DNA from: Flammeovirgaceae bacterium SG7u.111
GTDB lineage: Bacteria > Bacteroidota > Bacteroidia > Cytophagales > Flammeovirgaceae
DNA length: 64,000 bases
Reading direction: 5' to 3'
NCBI GenBank assembly: GCA_034044135.1
Contig: CP139021.1
Location: forward strand, 2,867,635 to 2,931,634
A program made the position numbers and the translations under genes. This document shows positions 38,083-46,303 of this stretch, piece by piece. The number at the start of each line of letters is the position of its first letter. Positions within the stretch are counted from its first letter, which is position 1. The notes under the pieces were generated by a model. It was not told the origin of the DNA. It was given only the letters and a program-made list of their open reading frames with translations, and did not search any database.

Positions 38083-38622
38083 ATGGTAGCATTGAAAAAG
38101 CTATTTGATACCAACCCACAGTTACCTGTAAAGGGAGAATTGACATGGGAAACTTCCCTATGGAGAAGAAAAACTCAAATTTTGTATGAAGGTGAATTTT
38201 GTGGGTATCTAAGGGTAAAGGGCGTATTCAAGCCTAGGGCTGTTGGTGAGTTTTTAGGTCGTACTATCTCTATCCATCCTATCAATTTTTGGTCTACAAG
38301 TTATGTAGTGAGAGATGAGACAGGAGAGGAAGACATAGCCTTGCTAAACACAATGAGGTGGAGCGATAGGGCTAAGTTAACATTCAACAATGGGGAAGCC
38401 TTTGTGTGGAAGCAAGATGTGTGGGGAAGGGGCTCGTGGTGGTGGCAGAAAACCAATGAAAAAGGGAAGCCAGAAAGAGATTCTGTAAAAGCCAAAGTAT
38501 CTGAATACATTGTGGCCAAAAGAGGTTCGTTGCAATTGAGCAATACCGAAGACGAAAACCTCAATGCGATGATCATGGGCGGGTTATTTGCCCGCATCTT
38601 AAAAGATCAGGGGCAATTTTAG
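38083..38622 (+). CDS. Hypothetical protein
   Basis: 179 residues, no signal peptide or membrane segment; beta-rich, with many Trp (WETSLWRRK, FWSTSY, WGRGSWWWQK) and two Gly-containing turns. The pattern of short strands flanking a long central helix resembles tubby/LURP-one-like folds but no signature confirms this. Function unknown. Stands alone. Confidence 0.6.
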   Translation: MVALKKLFDTNPQLPVKGELTWETSLWRRKTQILYEGEFCGYLRVKGVFKPRAVGEFLGRTISIHPINFWSTSYVVRDETGEEDIALLNTMRWSDRAKLTFNNGEAFVWKQDVWGRGSWWWQKTNEKGKPERDSVKAKVSEYIVAKRGSLQLSNTEDENLNAMIMGGLFARILKDQGQF

Positions 38623-38948
38623 GGGTAGAAAACCATTCATTTTGCCCCGTTAGGGATTTCACAAGTGAAGAACCCATACCATACCAGAGAACAACGCTGT
38701 ATAGCCTGTCCCAGATTTTGGTTTCCCTTTTCCCTAGCAAGTATGGCTCTTTTGCTTAGAATCAAGTGCAATAATCATTAGGGTCAGCGTGGTTATGTCA
38801 ACTACTAATGATAATGATTAAATTGCGTGTTTTTGGAACAATCTACCTGTAGTAAGAACTAATATTACGCACATCTGACTCTTGCCCACAGGTTATTTGG
38901 CACATTGAACTAGGTAAAACGATTCATAACAACAACTATCTTTCTTTT
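38623..38948. other. Gene-free stretch
   Basis: No frame with content. An inverted repeat AATCATTAG / CTAATGAT lies at about 38772-38813, of unknown role. Confidence 0.35.
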
Positions 38949-39785
38949 ATGCTCATTAGCATCATCAATTTAGCCCTTAGCCCATTTTGCTTCCTATTAT
39001 ACTTGATCTTATTCATGAGTAAAGGGAAAAAGTATTTTACGCCAAGTGGAGGGAATACGCACAAACTCAATCTTATTCCTTATCTGATTTTCACCGGCTT
39101 GTATGTTGGTGTTGTTCTGGGGCTTACCTATTTGTGGTGTACTATTTTTAGTATCGAAGTTTATGTTTGGCAGGTATTCAAACCCAAATACTTTTTGGTG
39201 TCATTAGGCGTGTGGATAGCGGTAGGCTTCAGCATATCTACACATCTCAAAGGGATGGAGGGCAATATACTGGGGTTTATCTTTTTCCCGATATTGCTAC
39301 TGTGCGCGATTGTGTTGGTTGGCGTGAATGTGATGGATGTGGTGCCCCATTTTTTAAGCATTGAGAGCCCAAAGCTGCCCCTCAATTTATGGTTGCGGGT
39401 ATTGTTGCATGTATTTTTGCCCATATACATGGTGACGATTATTAATAGCGATGCACAGAAGAAGGAGGATGACGGTTTGGGATGGCTCAGCACCACGCTA
39501 ACGAGTCTCATCATGCAGCTGATGCTATTTGGCGTTCATTGGCTGGTTATTTATGCATTCGGTACATCGATTAGTTTTTCACAGTTCTTTGGTGAAGGGC
39601 AGACGGTACTTTACTATTCTCCTATGCTAGGGGGATTCCTATTTTATATCACGTATCTTTTCTCCCAAGTCGAAGCGTTGGAAAAGGTCTCCAGACGAAT
39701 CCAACCTATGTTGATTTTTGTTGGGGTGATTTCGGTCATCTTACAAATCATCAACTATTTCACTTTTATTAAGGACTTTTTTTAA
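38949..39785 (+). CDS. Multi-pass membrane protein, unknown
   Basis: 278 residues with about seven hydrophobic segments (LALSPFCFLLYLILFM, LIPYLIFTGLYVGVVLGLTYLW, YFLVSLGVWIAVGFSI, ILGFIFFPILLLCAIVLVGV, LWLRVLLHVFLPIYMV, LTSLIMQLMLFGVHWLVIYAF, MLIFVGVISVILQIINYF). No conserved motif recognised. A soluble loop DAQKKEDDGLG lies near residue 175. Function unknown. Confidence 0.75.
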   Translation: MLISIINLALSPFCFLLYLILFMSKGKKYFTPSGGNTHKLNLIPYLIFTGLYVGVVLGLTYLWCTIFSIEVYVWQVFKPKYFLVSLGVWIAVGFSISTHLKGMEGNILGFIFFPILLLCAIVLVGVNVMDVVPHFLSIESPKLPLNLWLRVLLHVFLPIYMVTIINSDAQKKEDDGLGWLSTTLTSLIMQLMLFGVHWLVIYAFGTSISFSQFFGEGQTVLYYSPMLGGFLFYITYLFSQVEALEKVSRRIQPMLIFVGVISVILQIINYFTFIKDFF

Positions 39786-39944
39786 GCCGATGGCTTACAA
39801 TCGGGCGTACGGTTGACGCAAATCGATAGTCTTCCACAAAGTAGGAGTTGATCGCTCATTATAGGGTCGCCAAGACGAGGTCTTTCTCAAAGCCCCTGTC
39901 GCTTTGAAGCTTACTCCCCAATACTTTTTCGTTTTACCTTCAAA

Positions 39945-39975
39945 CGTCGTGGGCGTAAAAAAAACGACCACGACG
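39945..39975. repeat. Dispersed CGTCGTGG palindrome, copy 3
   Basis: CGTCGTGG/CCACGACG, a perfect 8-bp stem with a 15-base A-rich loop, just left of the recombinase remnant. Same family as 22167 and 22301. Confidence 0.6.
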
Positions 39976-39984
39976 GGGATAATT

Positions 39985-40077
39985 CTCCATATGCTAAGGC
40001 ACAGTTTTGCGACACATTTATTGGAAAGAGGGACGGACTTGAGGTATGTTCAGGTACTTTTACCACAAGGTGATTAA
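39985..40077 (+). pseudogene. Tyrosine recombinase (integrase) C-terminal remnant
   Basis: Thirty codons reading [30 protein letters not shown] then stop. [19 protein letters not shown] and YVQ are the C-terminal catalytic H-x-x-R block of XerC/XerD and integron-type integrases; the following LGH-S...IYTH part is replaced by PQGD and a stop, so the active Tyr is gone. It sits 120 bases before the first gene of the cassette-like array and on the same strand. No upstream part of the enzyme is found. Confidence 0.75.
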
Positions 40078-40196
40078 GAATATTGTTACCCTTTGGATTT
40101 GTAAGTTAACTTGAGGTATATGTATAAAGGAAATAAGAGGAATTGTCCTTTTATTCAAATGTTATACACCATGAAAAAAGAAAAAATGAAGAGTCA

Positions 40197-40670
40197 ATGC
40201 CTATAATAAAATTAGAAACAGAAATTGATGCTCCTAAAAAAATTGTTTTTGATTTATCAAGAAGTATAGACCTTCATAAAATCTCAACAAAGCAAACAAA
40301 TGAGGAAGCAATAGCAGGAGTAACTTCAGGATTAATAAGTGCAAATCAATCAGTAACTTGGAGAGCAAAACACTTTGGAGTTTATCAAACTTTGACTTCA
40401 AAAATAACTGAATTCAAAATGCCAGATTACTTTGTCGATGAAATGGAAAAAGGAATTTTTAAAAGATTCAAACATGAGCACATTTTCAAAGAATCCGAAG
40501 GTAAAACTTTAATGATAGATATTTTTGACTATGAATCACCATTGGGAATATTGGGCAAAATTGCAGACAAATTATTCCTCAAAAAGTATATGGAATCACT
40601 TTTAGAAATAAGAAATGAAACCATTAAAGAATTTGCAGAGTCTGATAAATGGAAAAAGGTTTTAAATTAG
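40197..40670 (+). CDS. SRPBCC-family (START-like) protein
   Basis: 157 residues from MPIIKLETEIDAPKKIVFDL; an upstream TTG is in frame but its extra residues are not family-like, and AGAAAAAATGAAG precedes this ATG closely. MPIIKLETEIDAPKKIVFDLSRSIDLHK, RAKHFGVYQTLTSKITEFKMPDYFVDEM and FKRFKHEHIFKESEGKTLMIDIFDYESPLGILGKIADKLFLKKYMESLL match the polyketide-cyclase/SRPBCC pattern, a ligand-binding helix-grip fold. Substrate unknown. First gene of the array; AT-rich. Confidence 0.8.
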   Translation: MPIIKLETEIDAPKKIVFDLSRSIDLHKISTKQTNEEAIAGVTSGLISANQSVTWRAKHFGVYQTLTSKITEFKMPDYFVDEMEKGIFKRFKHEHIFKESEGKTLMIDIFDYESPLGILGKIADKLFLKKYMESLLEIRNETIKEFAESDKWKKVLN

Positions 40671-40761
40671 AAAAAGAAAAATATTACATCGAAGGAAGTT
40701 TCGATAACTTTAAATAACTCATCTTTCATCGAATAAAAACACTTAGTTTGGTGAAAGAAAA

Positions 40762-40803
40762 AACACGGTATATAACAGTGTATATATGCGGCGTTGGCAA
40801 TAA
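40762..40803 (+). repeat. Cassette site S0 (short or degenerate)
   Basis: AACACGGTATATAA then a short spacer and TATATATGCGGCGTTGG. The left half AACACGGTATATAA is identical to the left half of S5 across the intron join, and the right half resembles S4. No extended loop. Probably a decayed site. Confidence 0.45.
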
Positions 40804-40817
40804 GCTAAACTGAAAAC

Positions 40818-41174
40818 CTATTTTGAGAATCTTTCAACCACAGAGTCGCCCCAATCTGCAATAGATTGAACTAACGGAATTAACGTTTTACCAAAGTCAG
40901 TTAAGGAATACTCAACTTTTAAAGGTGGTTTTGAAGTGTAAACCTTTCTTTTGATCAAGCCATCTTCTTCTAATGCTTTTAACTGTAAACTTAATGTTCT
41001 TTCAGTTACAGTAGGCATAGATTTTCTCAATTCATTGTACCTCAATTTTTCATTCATAAGATGAAAAAGAATAACTGTTTTCCATTTTCCACCAATTATT
41101 CCCATTGTTAGGCTTGCACAGCAAGGATATTCATTATCCCTGAATTTGAGCATTTTTGGTTTTGCTTTTTCCAT
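40818..41174 (-). CDS. HxlR-family transcriptional regulator
   Basis: 118 residues, full family length. CCASLTMGIIGGKWKTVILFHLMNEKLRYNELRKSMPTVTERTLSLQLKALEEDGLIKRKVY is the HxlR winged helix; the Cys in YPCC at the N-terminus is placed where redox- or electrophile-sensing members have their sensor thiol. It is divergent from the quinone reductase-type gene with a perfect bidirectional promoter between them, so it very probably controls that gene. The only - strand gene of the array. Confidence 0.9.
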   Translation of the reverse strand: MEKAKPKMLKFRDNEYPCCASLTMGIIGGKWKTVILFHLMNEKLRYNELRKSMPTVTERTLSLQLKALEEDGLIKRKVYTSKPPLKVEYSLTDFGKTLIPLVQSIADWGDSVVERFSK

Positions 41175-41203
41175 AAAATGTATACTATCATTTTTGACCG
41201 TTA

Positions 41204-41237
41204 TTGCAAAGGTATAACACTATATTTAAGTTTGCAA
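41204..41237. promoter_or_regulatory. Divergent promoter/operator between hxlR-like and reductase genes
   Basis: On the + strand TTG (41204-41206), 20 bases, TAAGTTTG (41227-41234); on the - strand TTG (41237-41235), 20 bases, TACCTTTG (41214-41207). Both match the Bacteroidota TTG-N19-21-TAnnTTTG promoter. The 34 bases begin TTGCAAA and end TTTGCAA, a 7-bp inverted repeat that could be the regulator's operator. Confidence 0.65.
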
Positions 41238-41272
41238 CTATAAATTTTATAGTAATTAAAATCCAATACGAT

Positions 41273-42259
41273 ATGAATGCAATGGTTATTAATGAATATG
41301 GAGAAAATGCAAAGTTTGAATCCATAGAAGTAGAAAAACCCATAGTAAAAAGTGGGCAGGTTTTAGTGAAAATTTCCGCGTCAAGTATTAATACAGTTGA
41401 TACTATGATTCGTAATATGGGAAAGGACTTGCCTTTTTCGCCTGAAAACCCAGCTATTTTAGGGATGGACCTTGCCGGTACAATTGAGAAAGTAGGAGAA
41501 GATGTTGCTGAATTTTCTGTAGGAGATGAAGTTTTCGGTTGTGTAGGTGGTTTAGCCGATTTACAGGGAACTCTTACTGAATATGTCGCTGCTGATAGCA
41601 GGCTAATTGCACTCAAACCTAACAATCTGACAATGAAAGAAGCTGCTGCTCTTCCTTTGGTAGGGATAACAGCTTATGAAGGCCTAAAACGTGCAAATAT
41701 TAAAAGTGGACAGAAAGTTTTGGTACATGGTGGAACTGGCGGAGTAGGACATGTTGCATTACAACTGGCCAAACATTTTGGGACAGATGTTTATTCAACT
41801 GGTGATGGAGAAAAGCAAATGGGAATTATTGAAAGTTTGGGTGCGAAATCCATAGATTTTAAACTTGAAGAAGTTAAAGATTATGTAAATAAATACACTA
41901 ATGGTGTTGGGTTCGATATCATATATGATACTGTAGGAGGAGAAAACTTGCTGAGGTCTTTTGATGCAGCGGCACTTAATGCTCAAATTGCAACCACAGT
42001 TTCACTATGCGAAATTGATTTATCTACAATGCACTTTAAAGGGCTGTCTCTACACGTTGTGTTTATGCTTATACCAATGTTACATAATTTCCATAGAGAA
42101 CAACACGGAGAGATTTTACGCAATATTGCTAAAATTGTTGAGGCAGGAGGTTTGAAACCTTTATTAGATGAAACACAGTTTTCATTAGAAAATGTAGGAG
42201 AGGCTTACGCAAGACTTGAAAGTAAAAATGCAATTGGAAAAGTAGTTGTTGAAAATTAG
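41273..42259 (+). CDS. NADP-dependent quinone oxidoreductase-like enzyme (zinc-independent MDR)
   Basis: 328 residues from MNAMVINEYGENAKFESIEV. GroES-like N-terminal part with ASSINTVDTMIRN and the MDR motif GMDLAGTIEKVGEDV; the Rossmann part has HGGTGGVGHVALQLAKHFG and SLGAKSIDF. No zinc-ligand Cys set, as in QOR-type enzymes. It should reduce quinones or reactive enals with NADPH. It is divergent from the HxlR gene and followed 12 bases later by the cupin lipoprotein, so the three form a stress-response unit. Confidence 0.9.
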   Translation: MNAMVINEYGENAKFESIEVEKPIVKSGQVLVKISASSINTVDTMIRNMGKDLPFSPENPAILGMDLAGTIEKVGEDVAEFSVGDEVFGCVGGLADLQGTLTEYVAADSRLIALKPNNLTMKEAAALPLVGITAYEGLKRANIKSGQKVLVHGGTGGVGHVALQLAKHFGTDVYSTGDGEKQMGIIESLGAKSIDFKLEEVKDYVNKYTNGVGFDIIYDTVGGENLLRSFDAAALNAQIATTVSLCEIDLSTMHFKGLSLHVVFMLIPMLHNFHREQHGEILRNIAKIVEAGGLKPLLDETQFSLENVGEAYARLESKNAIGKVVVEN

Positions 42260-42271
42260 AAAAATATCATT

Positions 42272-43138
42272 ATGAATTTAAGATTAACGCAATTATCACT
42301 CGGAATAATATTCTTGTTTTTAGTCTCATGTAATGATAATAAGAGAATAAAGAGTGAGTCCGAAATCAATAGTTTAGAACAGATTGAAAATCCAACTAAC
42401 AAAGTTGTGTTAAGCTCGGAGATTAAATGGGAAAAATTAAATCCTGCAAGAGGGGATCAAAGCCCACAAGCTGGAACAATTTGGGGTGATAGAAAAGGTG
42501 ATGTTGCGACTGGATTTCTTGCAAAATTTGTTGATGGGTTTTCTTCACCACCTCATATCCATAATATTACTTACAGAGCTGTTGTAATTAAGGGAAGTAT
42601 ACACAATGATGATCCAAAAGCAGAAAAAATGTGGATGAAACCAGGTAGTTTCTGGACACAACCACAAGGAGAATCACATATTACTGCTGCTAAAGGTGAA
42701 GAAAATATTGCGTTAGTAGAGATAGACAATGGTCCTTATTTGGTTAAGCCAATTGAGGAATCATTTGACAATGGCGAACGGCCTACAAACATAGATGCTT
42801 CCAATGTAGTATGGTTAAACAGTGAAAAGACAAACTGGGTTGATTCTAAAAGTAAAGCAGAAATAAGCTTTCTTTGGGATCATAATGGTTCGAAAGGACT
42901 TTTTGTAAAACTTCCAAAAACATTTATTGGTACAATACAAACAGATGGGACGGTTTTACATTCGGTTGTGATACAAGGAGTATTGAATTATACGCTACCT
43001 CAAAATCAAGAAACAAAAGTATTAGATCCAGGAAGTTCATTTAGCTCAAATGGCAAAGCTATTCATACAATTTCTAATAATTCAGAAAATGATATTATAG
43101 TATATGTGAGAACCAATGGGAATGTTAAAGTTGAATAA
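42272..43138 (+). CDS. Cupin-type (DUF4437) lipoprotein
   Basis: 288 residues. Lipobox [15 protein letters not shown] (Cys20) makes it a lipoprotein. Two cupin halves: [41 protein letters not shown] with the His of HIH, and a second copy near 190-280. The order fits DUF4437. Metal-binding via HIH...E/H is possible. Starts 12 bases behind the reductase gene; same operon. A role in detoxification of reactive compounds is a context inference. Confidence 0.8.
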   Translation: MNLRLTQLSLGIIFLFLVSCNDNKRIKSESEINSLEQIENPTNKVVLSSEIKWEKLNPARGDQSPQAGTIWGDRKGDVATGFLAKFVDGFSSPPHIHNITYRAVVIKGSIHNDDPKAEKMWMKPGSFWTQPQGESHITAAKGEENIALVEIDNGPYLVKPIEESFDNGERPTNIDASNVVWLNSEKTNWVDSKSKAEISFLWDHNGSKGLFVKLPKTFIGTIQTDGTVLHSVVIQGVLNYTLPQNQETKVLDPGSSFSSNGKAIHTISNNSENDIIVYVRTNGNVKVE

Positions 43139-43143
43139 AGCCA

Positions 43144-43237
43144 GTCGCCAATAACGTATATCTAAAAAAGCAGTTAAGAGCTAAACTTGTAGATTGGTTC
43201 TTAACTGCTACTTTTGATATACAAGATCGTTACAAGC
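43144..43237 (+). repeat. Cassette site S1
   Basis: Left arm contains TAACGTATATC and AGCAGTTAAGAGC; right arm GTTCTTAACTGCT and GATATACAAGATCGTTA. An inner 11-bp stem (GCAGTTAAGA/TCTTAACTGC) and the outer TAACG/CGTTA core pair, with ATCTTG unpaired on the right only. The right core is followed by the 39-bp flank F1. Confidence 0.65.
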
Positions 43238-43241
43238 CATC

Positions 43242-43280
43242 CATCACACTATTCAAACCATTATCCAATCATTTTAAACC
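43242..43280 (+). repeat. 39-bp flank F1 behind site S1
   Basis: Matches 51838-51876 behind site S8 at 36 of 39 positions, same orientation. It lies directly after the S1 right core. Confidence 0.75.
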
Positions 43281-43990
43281 CCGTCGCTCTGCACTTATTC
43301 CCCAATAATTGCCCCGTTTTATCTTCACACGTCGTGGGCGGGAAAAGCCCTGTGGCAGATAGAGGCATTTACTTCAAGCTAATACTCGACGGGGACCGCC
43401 CTTGTCAGCCTTGGAAGCCGAATTCCACGATTGGTTCAAACGCTTCAAAGGAATCTTACAAGCTTACCCCCGAGCCTAGCTAGCACACAAGCGAAAGCCG
43501 TAAAGGCAAAGGCTTAATTAATGTTTATGACTGATGTAATCCCGACATTGCTGCTAGCGATGTCGGGGTTTTTAGTAACTACTCTGCCACTCGTTCCCAT
43601 CAAATTGGAGGGAGATTTCTGCTTTCGCAGGAATGACACGGGTCACGGGTTAGGGAGGGGTTTGTGATGAGAAAGAAAAGAGTCATGCACGTAGCTGCGA
43701 AATCTCCACCTACACTTTCTGCGTAACTTTGTCTTCCTTGCAGCATTCTCTGGAAAACGATAGAGTCATCTAGTCAATTGAAAGTTTGTAAAACTCTAAA
43801 ATGGTTTAAGTAAACAGGTTGTTGAAAACATTGTTATTATTTTGGGAATAGTGGGAGTTATCGGTTATATTTCGGTATTAGTTTGAATGGGATTTATGTT
43901 TGGGGCTATCAGATGATACATTCGTATATCCAATTTATGCATCTGGCTTAAAAAGTTGATATACAAAGATATAACACTTTTCTTTTAAAA
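43281..43990. other. Gene-poor stretch of the array
   Basis: No credible gene; a short frame at 43214-43483 spans repeats only. It includes one half of the CGTCGTGG palindrome near 43330, an intrinsic terminator at 43541, and a single TTCGTATATCCA copy at 43921 that is repeated inverted in S2. Confidence 0.45.
43541..43573 (+). terminator. Intrinsic terminator without an assigned gene
   Basis: CCCGACAT/ATGTCGGG stem with an 11-base loop (TGCTGCTAGCG) and GTTTTT. No gene ends just upstream on the + strand. Confidence 0.65.
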
Positions 43991-43992
43991 AA

Positions 43993-44065
43993 AACAGTTT
44001 GGATATACGAACATTGGACAAAGGGCAGATATGCGACATTCGTATATCCAGACGTTGTGCGTCAT
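43993..44065 (+). repeat. Cassette site S2
   Basis: AAC, AGTT, TGGATATACGAA at 44000-44011 and TTCGTATATCCA at 44039-44050, GAC, GTTGTGCG. A perfect 12-bp inner stem and an AAC/GTT outer core with unequal unpaired stretches. The next gene starts 41 bases after the core. Confidence 0.65.
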
Positions 44066-44100
44066 TTGCGCAGTGCACTAAAAGATAGATAGAGCAATTT

Positions 44101-44358
44101 ATGAAGAGTCAATTTTATTATTGGGAAAAGGATTTAAGAAAACTAATAAATAGTTGGGATTTGATACCTGGTGCACCATCTAATGAGTTTGACGCTTTGA
44201 ATCATAAAATTCTAAGTCATTTGACAAAGGGGTCGGATAAAGAAAAGTTATTTAGGAATTTAAAAAGTGAATTGATAACTTATTACGGTTTAGACCCAAT
44301 TGACAATGATGTTCATCAGTTTACAGAGGAAATTTTAAATTGGTGGAATAATCAATAA
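44101..44358 (+). CDS. Small hypothetical cassette protein
   Basis: 85 residues, no signal peptide. INSWDLIPGAPSNEFDALNHKILSHL...LITYYGLDP...HQFTEEILNWW. The layout I-x-x-WD...Y/F...EI...WW reminds me of DUF1871, but this is not firm. Small acidic proteins of this size are common cassette cargo. The next gene begins 24 bases later. Confidence 0.6.
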   Translation: MKSQFYYWEKDLRKLINSWDLIPGAPSNEFDALNHKILSHLTKGSDKEKLFRNLKSELITYYGLDPIDNDVHQFTEEILNWWNNQ

Positions 44359-44382
44359 AGAGACATATTAAGCTTAAAGAAA

Positions 44383-44844
44383 ATGGAGGATAAAAAGATA
44401 GAACTTGCAAAATATCATGATTTAGTTATTGCGACACTTGATTACTATCTTGATACTCCAGAATTAAATTTCCAACATAACGGATTTGACAGCAAGTCGC
44501 ATTTTGAGAAGTTAAAGGAAACTGCAAATGACGATTTTAGGAAAAGTAGATTGACCAAAATGAAAAAATGGTTTCGTGACTTGACAGAAATGCAGGTAGA
44601 GACCAAAGACTTTAAATTCAATGAATACTTAAAAAGAAAAACTGGTCATGATATAAATATTTTCCAAGATTTTCTAAAACGGATTGATAAAATAGTAGAA
44701 AAGGGAAAAATTACAACTGACAATCAATTCCGAGAAATTAATTCATATGTTGACTCTCTTTGTCAGTTAGAACTAGTAGATAAAGAAAAGATTGATTCTT
44801 TGAATAAACTTCTACTTGATTATGAGAAGAAAGCAAAGAAATAA
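44383..44844 (+). CDS. Hypothetical cassette protein
   Basis: 153 residues, helical and charged, no signal or membrane segment. Amphipathic helix pattern throughout (KKWFRDLTEMQVETKDF, INIFQDFLKRIDKIVEKGK). No recognised motif. Follows the 85-residue gene within the same cassette; the two may form a toxin/antitoxin or effector/immunity pair, which the sequence does not prove. Confidence 0.55.
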   Translation: MEDKKIELAKYHDLVIATLDYYLDTPELNFQHNGFDSKSHFEKLKETANDDFRKSRLTKMKKWFRDLTEMQVETKDFKFNEYLKRKTGHDINIFQDFLKRIDKIVEKGKITTDNQFREINSYVDSLCQLELVDKEKIDSLNKLLLDYEKKAKK

Positions 44845-44874
44845 ATTTATGGATTGACAATAAAAATAAACGAA

Positions 44875-45011
44875 CGCACAACAATGTATAAAAATAATAG
44901 CCGAGGCAGTAGCAAATTTAAGGGTTGTAGCCCGCTTCAACTTTCTTGTAACTTGACAAGAAAGTGCCACGCAGTCGGCTACTATTCTTATACTAACCGT
45001 TGTGGGTAATT
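44875..45011 (+). repeat. Cassette site S3
   Basis: Left CGCACAAC-AATG-TATAAAAATAATAGCCGA and right TCGGCTACTATTCTTATA-CTAACC-GTTGTGG. The inner 18 positions pair with two G-T wobbles; CACAAC/GTTGTG is the outer core. The loop contains a perfect 10-bp hairpin ACTTTCTTGT/ACAAGAAAGT. The next start (45024) is 13 bases away. Confidence 0.75.
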
Positions 45012-45023
45012 AATTATGACACC

Positions 45024-46061
45024 ATGAAGCAATTAATATTTGTTCTTATTTTGATAACTTTCTATTCTTGTGCAAATGGAGATTATAAAATAACTCTTTC
45101 AAATAGATTACAAGAAATTAAAGCATTTTCCGAATATGATAATACTCCTGTAGTCTATCCTGACAGTTTTCGAATAAAAATTTACTCATACAATAACAAA
45201 GATTTTAACCCTTACCATCCATATCAGTTTTTAAGGGATAGTGCAAAAATAGATGACTTAGTAAATTTAGTCCAAGATGAAAATCCTTTTGTTAGAACAT
45301 ATGCTTTTGGGGCACTTCAGCAGCGAGGGTATGTCGACCTATTTTCTATTCTAATTGATAAGTTGTCCGATACCACAAAGATTTCAACTTTTACAGATGA
45401 TTATGGCTATGCATCGACACCGCCAGATATGATGCTAACATACATAGCCCAAGACCTAAACTCAATTCAAAAAGATAGTGTGTCTGACCTAATTATTCGC
45501 AAGTATAAACACTTAAAGACTCTGGATGATATACTTCTATTCCATAAACCAAAACCGGAACATTATAGTTTTATTAGAGAGATTGCTCAAGATGGACTAA
45601 AAGGAAAGTTCGCATTAGTTGCACTTGCAAGGTATCAGCGATTAGAGGATATACCCATAATAGATGCTGGATGGAATTACACTGATTATTTTAGTGGTTA
45701 CAAAGTTTTTTTTATGGCTATTGAAGAGTTTAATCATCCAGAGTTTATTCATGGGCTATTAAAATATAAGGCTTCAATTAATAAAGGGTGGGATAATCAA
45801 GGGCATGACTACTATTTCAACGCATTGGCTAAATACAAAGATGAAGAATGTACAAAGGTTATCCAGGAGTTCATTGATGTTAAAGAATACAAAAGTGAAG
45901 CATATAAGTTAAATAATCTCAGAATGATACGAAGAGCTTTAAAAAAATACTACTCAGAAGAATACGATAAGATGCTAAAAGACATTGAAACAAAATTTAC
46001 AATTCAGGAAGAGCTCGATTACGATGATAATCACTTATACCTTAATCCATGGAACTACTAA
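45024..46061 (+). CDS. Lipoprotein with HEAT-like helices
   Basis: 345 residues from MKQLIFVLILITFYSCANGD (lipobox FYSC, Cys16); an in-frame Met 24 bases upstream lies inside the preceding site and was rejected. Helical repeats resembling HEAT/PBS units: DLVNLVQDENPFVRTYAFGALQQRG, VALARYQRLEDIPIIDAG. A surface or periplasmic scaffold is likely. Cassette cargo, AT-rich. No stronger match. Confidence 0.65.
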   Translation: MKQLIFVLILITFYSCANGDYKITLSNRLQEIKAFSEYDNTPVVYPDSFRIKIYSYNNKDFNPYHPYQFLRDSAKIDDLVNLVQDENPFVRTYAFGALQQRGYVDLFSILIDKLSDTTKISTFTDDYGYASTPPDMMLTYIAQDLNSIQKDSVSDLIIRKYKHLKTLDDILLFHKPKPEHYSFIREIAQDGLKGKFALVALARYQRLEDIPIIDAGWNYTDYFSGYKVFFMAIEEFNHPEFIHGLLKYKASINKGWDNQGHDYYFNALAKYKDEECTKVIQEFIDVKEYKSEAYKLNNLRMIRRALKKYYSEEYDKMLKDIETKFTIQEELDYDDNHLYLNPWNY

Positions 46062-46066
46062 AACTA

Positions 46067-46273
46067 CCCACAACAATGCATTATAGGTAATGCGGGCGAG
46101 TGAGTGTTTTCAGGCGTTCCGAGCACTTTTTGAGCCCCGCCAAATCTACGATTTGACGAGATATTTGTATTTTTGACATTTAGGTGTAAAATCGTACATT
46201 TGGCTACTTAGCATATTGAAAGTTTTGTGGGGTTAATCCCGCACTACCCATATGCGGGTCGTTAGCCACAATT
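46067..46273 (+). repeat. Cassette site S4
   Basis: Left CCACAACAATGCAT-TATAGGTAATGCGGG; right CCCGCACTACCCATA-TGCGGGTC-GTTAGCCAC. Fifteen positions of inner stem with two wobbles. The long loop (about 150 bases) has a CAAATC/GATTTG hairpin at 46141. Confidence 0.7.
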
Positions 46274-46303
46274 AGGCAGGACAGCTATGATAATCAATAA
46301 GCT

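Noticed and set aside
43214..43483. 89-codon frame as a gene
   Set aside because: It overlaps the right half of S1, flank F1 and palindromes; the residues show no protein-like pattern.
44101..44844. Two-gene cassette as a toxin-antitoxin pair
   Set aside because: No toxin or antitoxin motif in either protein; kept only as a possibility.
44875..45011. Cassette sites as ordinary transcription terminators
   Set aside because: Stems are interrupted, long and asymmetric, without T-runs at their ends, and share sequence between copies. Inner hairpins could still stop transcription.
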